Assembly (NCBI GenBank): GCA_964446385.1
Contig: CAYUOH010000002.1
Span: 62,001 to 126,000, forward strand
Direction of reading: 5' to 3'
Source: CAYSRC01 sp964446385
Lineage (GTDB): Bacteria; Bacillota; Clostridia; Oscillospirales; Ruminococcaceae
Length of the DNA: 64,000 bases
Shown: positions 59,425-64,000 of the stretch, piece after piece
Position numbering within the stretch: the stretch's first letter is position 1
How the letters are laid out: the number at the start of each line of letters is the position of its first letter
Notes under the pieces: generated by a model
Told to the model about the DNA's origin: nothing
Database searches by the model: none
What the model saw: the letters and a program-made list of their open reading frames with translations, nothing else
Program-made: the position numbers and the translations under genes

Positions 59425-60282
59425 ATGGTTGATATTTTAAAAGGAGCTCCGGTAGCTGAGAAAATATACGAAAGTCTGTCGGCACGGATAGAAGAGCTGA
59501 AAAAAAAGAATATTATACCTACACTGGCTCTGGTGCGCATCGGAAACCGCCCTGATGATTTATCCTACCGAGGCAGCATAATAAAAAGATCCGGAGTGTA
59601 CGGAATATCGGTGAAGGATACTGAGCTTGAAGAAAACGCGGGAGACATGGCACTACGAAACGCAATAAAGTCTCTGAACGACAACCCGGATATTCACGGA
59701 ATAATGCTTTTAAGACCGCTTCCCGCCGGATATGACGAAATAGCGGCATGCAATGCCATTAATCCCGCAAAGGATGTTGACGGTTGTACAAGCTTCAATC
59801 TTGGAACCCTGTTCGCCGGAGATATCGACGGATTCGCACCCTGTACTGCTTGCGCAGTTATCGAGCTTCTGGATTATTACGGAATAGACCCGGAAGGGAA
59901 ACATGCGGTTGTTCTGGGACGCAGTAAAGTGGTCGGCCGTCCGGCTGCAATGATGCTTCTGGCGCGCAATGCTACTGTTACGCTTTGCCATAGCCGGACT
60001 TATGAGGAGGCAGAGATTACCCGGAACGCAGATATTCTGGTATCTGCAGTAGGACAGCCCGGACTGGTTACCGCCGATTTTTTAAAGAATGGTGCTGTTG
60101 TAATTGATATCGGTTTGAATTATATTGAAACCACCGGTACCTTTACCGGTGATGCTGATTATTACGGAATAATTGATAAAGTATCCGCCATTACCCCGGT
60201 TCCCGGAGGGGTGGGAAGCATTACCACCTCCATACTGCTGGATCACGTGGTTCAGGCGGCTGAAAGGAAAACTAAAATATGA
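59425..60282 (+). CDS. folD: FolD-type methylene-THF dehydrogenase lacking cyclohydrolase lysine
   Basis: A 285-residue FolD-family protein with the N-terminal folate domain and C-terminal NADP domain (VVLGRSKVVGRPAAMMLL). The usual Y-x3-K pair reads Tyr48-Arg-Gly-Ser-Ile52 (DDLSYRGSIIKR), so the catalytic Lys is Ile52. VQLPLP is LLRPLP and PCTPxG is PCTACA, so the Gln that tunes the Lys is missing as well. Dehydrogenase activity can remain. It is 3 nt after fchA and overlaps the S-component gene by 4 nt. Confidence 0.9.
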   Translation: MVDILKGAPVAEKIYESLSARIEELKKKNIIPTLALVRIGNRPDDLSYRGSIIKRSGVYGISVKDTELEENAGDMALRNAIKSLNDNPDIHGIMLLRPLPAGYDEIAACNAINPAKDVDGCTSFNLGTLFAGDIDGFAPCTACAVIELLDYYGIDPEGKHAVVLGRSKVVGRPAAMMLLARNATVTLCHSRTYEEAEITRNADILVSAVGQPGLVTADFLKNGAVVIDIGLNYIETTGTFTGDADYYGIIDKVSAITPVPGGVGSITTSILLDHVVQAAERKTKI

Positions 60283-60833
60283 AAAACAAAATTAACACCC
60301 GCCGGATGGTTATCGACGCAATGCTTGCGGCAATCTATGTAATCCTAAGCGCATTTGTGACGATACCTCTGGGAAACATGAAAATCACACTGGAAGCTCT
60401 GCCTATACTGACGGCAGCTATGTTACTGGGTCCTGTCGACGGACTGCTTGTCGGCGGAATAGGAAGCCTGCTCCAGCAACTTTTGACCTACGGCCTTACA
60501 CCTACAACTCTGCTATGGATATTGCCGCACGCACTCAGCGGACTCCTGGTGGGCCTGTATGCAAAAAATTACAAATTCGATCTGAAAAGATGGCAGTCAA
60601 TGCTGATCTGCGTGATCAGCGCTCTTGTCGTTACCGCGTTCAATACCCTTGCTATGTATGTTGACAGTAAAATGTACGGATATTACAGCAAAGAATACGT
60701 TTTCGGTGCGTTGATCTTCAGAATTCTGGCCGGAATAATTACCGCGGTCGTATTTTCGCGCATACTGCCCGACTTTATTAAGATGCTCCGCAGGAGTGTC
60801 AAACCTGGCGGAAGCGCGGAGAAAGAAGACTGA
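60279..60833 (+). CDS. folT: ECF transporter S component, folate-type
   Basis: The 184-residue protein has about six membrane helices and the ECF S-component layout: N-terminal RRMVIDAMLAAIYVILSAF and an internal VGGIGSLLQQLLTYG. It is similar to FolT-type folate S components in arrangement. It would bring folate into the cell with an ECF energising module encoded elsewhere. It overlaps folD by 4 nt. Confidence 0.8.
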   Translation: MKNKINTRRMVIDAMLAAIYVILSAFVTIPLGNMKITLEALPILTAAMLLGPVDGLLVGGIGSLLQQLLTYGLTPTTLLWILPHALSGLLVGLYAKNYKFDLKRWQSMLICVISALVVTAFNTLAMYVDSKMYGYYSKEYVFGALIFRILAGIITAVVFSRILPDFIKMLRRSVKPGGSAEKED

Positions 60834-60890
60834 TTATTAAAAAAGCAGTATTGTCAGCCGGAAAAAATCAGAGAGAAAGAAAAACTTTTG

Positions 60891-62558
60891 ATGAATTTCG
60901 TTGAGACGAAAGGAAAATATTGTACGTTCTTCGGTACAGAGGTTTGCGAGGTAACGCTGCTGAAGCAAATCGATGAACGTTTTGAACAGGAAGGGGCCGA
61001 TGCTTTGATATTAGGGCAAGGTCCTGTTCTTTCTCTTGGTTATATTAATCCTGTCACGATGGACTGTTTATGCCCTGTCCGAGGAGCCTTTGCTGTCAGT
61101 TCGTCCTGGATGGATAAATTCGGGGGTCTTGATGAAAAACTAAAAAGTGCCGCTGTGGCAGAGCTGGCTTCTTTTATTAAAGAACATAGCGGAAGAGTGT
61201 ATTATGCAAATGATATCATTGTTCCGTTTTTTGAAAAGACGGATTCAGACATTACAGACGCATGGCTGACTTCATTGTTGCTTGACTTCAAACTTGGCGA
61301 TCCGAAGCTTCGCAGCAGAGTTATAAAACAGCTTTTTTCAGCTATCCGATATAACAGCAGTATCGGAAATTATTCTCGTAGTATTTTTTTAAAACGTTTG
61401 CCGATACTTCTGAAATATTTCTTATTATATTGCTTCAGGAAAAGACGCGTCAGCCCGCGATCTGAAAGTATGGGGTATTATGATCCCGGATTCACAAGAG
61501 GCTGCGCAGAATTGCACAAAATGAAGCCCGACCGACGGCCTAAGGTATCAGTGGTCATTCGTACACACAGCCGACCTGAGGTACTTCGAAAAACTCTGCA
61601 GGGTCTGCATCATCAATGTTACGATAACATGGAGATAATTGTAATAGAAGACGGTGAGCCGACTGCCGAGCAGATGATTAAAAATGATTTCTCGGATTTA
61701 CCTGTTCATTATTTTGCAACAGGCGTGCATATCGGACGTGCTGCCGCAGCGAATACAGGATTTAGTATGGCAACCGGTGAATATATCAATCTGTTGGACG
61801 ATGATGATTTCCTGTATCCCGGGCATATTATTGCCGGAATAACTGAAGCCGAGGCTACCGGTGCTGATATAATTTTTTTGTATGGGCTTGGGCTGGAAAC
61901 GGAGGTCAATTCTCAAGAACCCTATAATTTTAATGTTATTAATTCTCATCTAATGAATTTTCCGCGTATAGATGAATTTACCATGTCAATATCCTGTGTT
62001 ACACCGGATAACGGAGTTCTTTTTAACCGTAATCTTTTGAATAAAGTAGGGGGGATGCGCGAAGAACTTCATGCTCATGAAGACTGGTCTTTATGGCTGA
62101 AAATGATGACAGTAGCACTCTGGGAAGTGGTTCCTTATGCTACTTCCGCTTTTGTGAATCCGGCGTCATCCGAACAGATAGAACAGCGAAACACTGCCTA
62201 TCGCGAGTATCGCGGCCTGCAGTTTGAGGATGAAACGCTTTGGTATAATGAATCTTCAGAAAAACTTCGCGGTTTTCTGTGTGGGAAAATTAACGATGGT
62301 TTGGCCCTTTCAGCAAATCATCAACTGGACGATCAGTTGATGAAAGATATTGAATACTGGAATATTGATGTATCTGACAGCAGCCCGGAGAGAAAAGCTT
62401 TTGAGTATTTTAAATCTGTTTGTCTGGAAAACATGGAAGGACTGTTTTCAGCAAAAGATTTTAATACTTGGTTTAGGGGCATGTGTTCCTGGCTGTATCA
62501 ATTCCCTCCCGAAAAACGCCAAGGCGCGCTTGTGCAGCTTCGCAAAGAAATAGAATGA
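60891..62558 (+). CDS. Family 2 glycosyltransferase with an extra N-terminal domain
   Basis: A 555-residue protein. Residues 1-205 look unlike known domains. From about 210 a GT2 core follows: RPKVSVVIRTHSRPEVLRKTLQGLHHQCYDNMEIIVIEDGE, and LLDDDDFLYPGHI (DxD-like metal site). The C-terminal part is unknown. It probably builds a surface or capsule polysaccharide. The ATG at 60891 is used; ribosome binding site is weak. It follows the folate operon by 57 nt. Confidence 0.85.
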   Translation: MNFVETKGKYCTFFGTEVCEVTLLKQIDERFEQEGADALILGQGPVLSLGYINPVTMDCLCPVRGAFAVSSSWMDKFGGLDEKLKSAAVAELASFIKEHSGRVYYANDIIVPFFEKTDSDITDAWLTSLLLDFKLGDPKLRSRVIKQLFSAIRYNSSIGNYSRSIFLKRLPILLKYFLLYCFRKRRVSPRSESMGYYDPGFTRGCAELHKMKPDRRPKVSVVIRTHSRPEVLRKTLQGLHHQCYDNMEIIVIEDGEPTAEQMIKNDFSDLPVHYFATGVHIGRAAAANTGFSMATGEYINLLDDDDFLYPGHIIAGITEAEATGADIIFLYGLGLETEVNSQEPYNFNVINSHLMNFPRIDEFTMSISCVTPDNGVLFNRNLLNKVGGMREELHAHEDWSLWLKMMTVALWEVVPYATSAFVNPASSEQIEQRNTAYREYRGLQFEDETLWYNESSEKLRGFLCGKINDGLALSANHQLDDQLMKDIEYWNIDVSDSSPERKAFEYFKSVCLENMEGLFSAKDFNTWFRGMCSWLYQFPPEKRQGALVQLRKEIE

Positions 62559-62711
62559 ATGACGTTGAAAACTATCATGATGGTGAAACGCAGATAGGAA
62601 TCGGCAAAGAAAGCCCGATTTAAGAGTCTTTTTTATTATGTATATGTTTTTATGAAAAGCCGGAAGCTTGAAAACTCCTGTGCCTTATAAATAGAATAAC
62701 CGGAAGGAAGT

Positions 62712-63317
62712 ATGAAAATGTCCGATTTAAAAACAAAAAATACTGCTTTGAACGTTCTGCTCAGCCGCCGGAGTATCCGCAGTTATCGTCCGGATGCCGT
62801 TCCGGATGATTATGTCGAGGCTATTCTGGACGCAGGACTCTACGCCGCAAATGGCGGGGGGCATCAGGTTGTACGCTTTATAGTTCTTGAAGGATACGAA
62901 AAAGTCAATACATTCGCATCACTGGTACGTCAGGAGATATGTAAACTTGACGAAAAGATTTACACGTACCAGGCTCCCTCAATCCGTGCCAGCCGGAAGA
63001 ATGATAATTACAGATGTACGTACGGAACTCCTTTGCTGATACTGGGAGTAGCACCGGTTAACCACGGAAACAGCATGGCTGATACCGCTTGCGCAATTCA
63101 GAATATTATGGATGCCGCATGTGCGCTCGGTCTGGGTTCATGTTATATGAATCATCCTCACTGGGTCACCGAAGCGCCTGAAATCCGTGAGGAAATGTAC
63201 AGGCTTGGAATGCGAGAAAACGAAAATATCTTCGCAGGAGTATGCATCGGCTTCAGTGAAGCGCCTGTACCAAATCCCGCTCCACGTAAACCCGACAGGG
63301 TTGTTATCAACAAGTAA
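62712..63317 (+). CDS. Nitroreductase-family protein
   Basis: A 201-residue FMN-binding nitroreductase fold: VLLSRRSIRSYRPDAVPDDYVEAILDAGLYAANGGGHQ holds the FMN contacts, and IMDAACALGLGSCYMNHPHW is the second signature. It should reduce nitro or enone groups with NAD(P)H. GGAAGGA is a few nt before the ATG. A good terminator (63352-63391) follows. Confidence 0.9.
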   Translation: MKMSDLKTKNTALNVLLSRRSIRSYRPDAVPDDYVEAILDAGLYAANGGGHQVVRFIVLEGYEKVNTFASLVRQEICKLDEKIYTYQAPSIRASRKNDNYRCTYGTPLLILGVAPVNHGNSMADTACAIQNIMDAACALGLGSCYMNHPHWVTEAPEIREEMYRLGMRENENIFAGVCIGFSEAPVPNPAPRKPDRVVINK

Positions 63318-63351
63318 ACCCACAGAAATCAGGAGAAATTAAGGATATAAA

Positions 63352-63391
63352 AAAAGGACAACATCGCGCTTTTCGCGGGTTGTCTTTTTTT
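63352..63391. terminator. Bidirectional terminator
   Basis: GACAAC pairs with GTTGTC, inner CGCG with CGCG around CTTTT, and runs of A before and T after, between the nitroreductase gene and the minus-strand glycosyltransferase. Confidence 0.85.
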
Positions 63392-63406
63392 TATTTCATA
63401 AAACAT

Positions 63407-64000
63407 TCACTTTTTGCCTGTAATCTTTTCTTTGAAATCAGACAGTTTTTTTGCAAACCTGTAAGAATTTGAACTGAAAATGTTATTAAGTTCAGTTTGT
63501 CTCTGCTTGTATAATTCTTTTAATGCAAAGAAATGGGAAACAGCTTTTTCATCATCACCGAGTGTAAAGTCATCGGACAGTATTTTGGCGTAAGCCGAAT
63601 GAAAATGGCCGCCGTATAGAGGAGTGCGTACCAGCGGTTGCTTCCATGCCAGCAGGCATTTAGCAAGATCATCCTTTGAAAGATTTTCACAATTCAGCAA
63701 ATTATCGATATAGAATTCAACATGCCCACCGCGATCCATCAATTCTACATAGTCGAAGGGATGCTGCCCTCCAATGGCAATCATTTTTTCCATTCCATAA
63801 TCTATTGATTTTGGCAGAGAACAATAAAACTTTGCATCTAAAACGTGCGAAAGCGATTCCCGACGGACTCTATATTGAATAATCGGTTTTTTTATATATA
63901 TCATGCTTTTTACATAAGTCATGTATTGAAATATAAATAAAATGTCTTCCCATAGTTCACCCTTTAGTGAACGGATCTTATTTGCATCAATTATTTCGCG
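63407..64000 (-). CDS. Glycosyltransferase family 2, C-terminal part (runs off the right edge)
   Basis: The frame is open from the window's last base (first whole codon 63998-64000) to the stop at 63407, giving 197 residues. KGELWEDILFIFQYMTYVKSMIYIKKPIIQYRVRRESLSH is the end of a GT2 catalytic domain, with the ED of the catalytic acid and the YR-x-S segment. A C-terminal helix and the tail KEKITGKK follow. It should act in surface polysaccharide synthesis; the donor is unknown. The N-terminal part lies outside the window. Confidence 0.8.
   Translation of the reverse strand, partial: REIIDANKIRSLKGELWEDILFIFQYMTYVKSMIYIKKPIIQYRVRRESLSHVLDAKFYCSLPKSIDYGMEKMIAIGGQHPFDYVELMDRGGHVEFYIDNLLNCENLSKDDLAKCLLAWKQPLVRTPLYGGHFHSAYAKILSDDFTLGDDEKAVSHFFALKELYKQRQTELNNIFSSNSYRFAKKLSDFKEKITGKK

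Noticed and set aside
1..64000. CRISPR arrays, tRNA/rRNA genes, complete insertion sequences, prophage genes
   Set aside because: No regularly spaced repeats, no tRNA-like cloverleafs noticed and no intact transposase or phage structural gene among the coding frames.

Overview
The window looks like chromosomal DNA of an anaerobic, low-to-moderate GC member of the Bacillota, most likely class Clostridia. Evidence: strong AGGAGG-type ribosome binding sites, several TTG starts, a CIRCE-controlled groES-groEL pair, a glgB-glgC-glgD-glgA operon with the GlgD paralogue, a class I hybrid cluster protein, a CoA-disulfide reductase, an agr-type peptide system and DUF4358/DUF5317/DUF6132-type proteins. 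No rRNA, tRNA, CRISPR array, intact insertion sequence or prophage was seen. Both ends cut a gene (a sulfatase-fold protein on the left, a family 2 glycosyltransferase on the right).

Layout. 1-3.8 kb: metabolic genes (metallo-beta-lactamase fold, glyoxalase fold, epimerase, flavodoxin) separated by two related palindromic hairpins. 3.9-7.6 kb: an agr-like signalling operon (DUF5317-type membrane protein, a kinase-less sensor-like membrane protein, AgrB, AgrD) followed by a membrane GGDEF/HD-GYP protein; no AgrC or AgrA is present. 7.8-10.6 kb: lipoprotein and an AmmeMemoRadiSam pair (radical SAM AmrS plus a Memo-AMMECR1 fusion). 10.9-16.5 kb: flavodoxin, 2-hydroxyacid dehydrogenase, glutaredoxin-like protein, Na/Pi cotransporter, a possible attenuator with a 59-codon ORF, and a cupin. 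16.8-19.8 kb: copper resistance (CsoR, CopA) in which a CopZ chaperone is fused in frame but keeps its own ribosome binding site and ATG. 20-21.6 kb: a secreted DxDxDG-repeat protein, an ECF sigma factor and an RsgI-like anti-sigma factor.

21.6-31 kb is a thiol/sulfane-sulfur and nitrosative-stress block with two Crp/Fnr regulators. The first lies among DUF6132, TlpA, CcdA, thioredoxin, rhodanese and CoA-disulfide reductase genes. Two promoters there carry an identical arrangement (GTGAT-N3-ATCAC, 22 nt, then a -10 box), and the regulator's recognition helix keeps the Crp-type R-E-x3-R that reads GTGA. The second lies beside a ferredoxin-type protein and hcp; matching TGTTG-N6-CAACA palindromes sit exactly 21 nt from the -10 boxes of hcp and of the ferredoxin gene.

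31-49.5 kb: a NAD-synthase remnant, paired HEAT-like proteins, an ABC exporter, methyltransferase, SDR, DegV, an autoregulated MarR, groES-groEL, a flavinylation cluster (ApbE, FMN-binding lipoprotein, Gx transporter), a permuted-papain-like protein with an overlapping small membrane protein, and HflX. 49.5-56.9 kb: glycogen synthesis, whose GlgA has Thr in place of the KxGG lysine, with a divergent sugar-type MFS transporter. 57-64 kb: a flavin-reductase/PCP_red fusion, a one-carbon operon in which FolD lacks the cyclohydrolase lysine while FchA sits next door, a folate-type ECF S component, glycosyltransferases and a nitroreductase.

Starts were moved from the longest possible frame to the one with the best ribosome binding site wherever the sequence allowed. 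All functional assignments come from reading motifs by eye; no database search was run.
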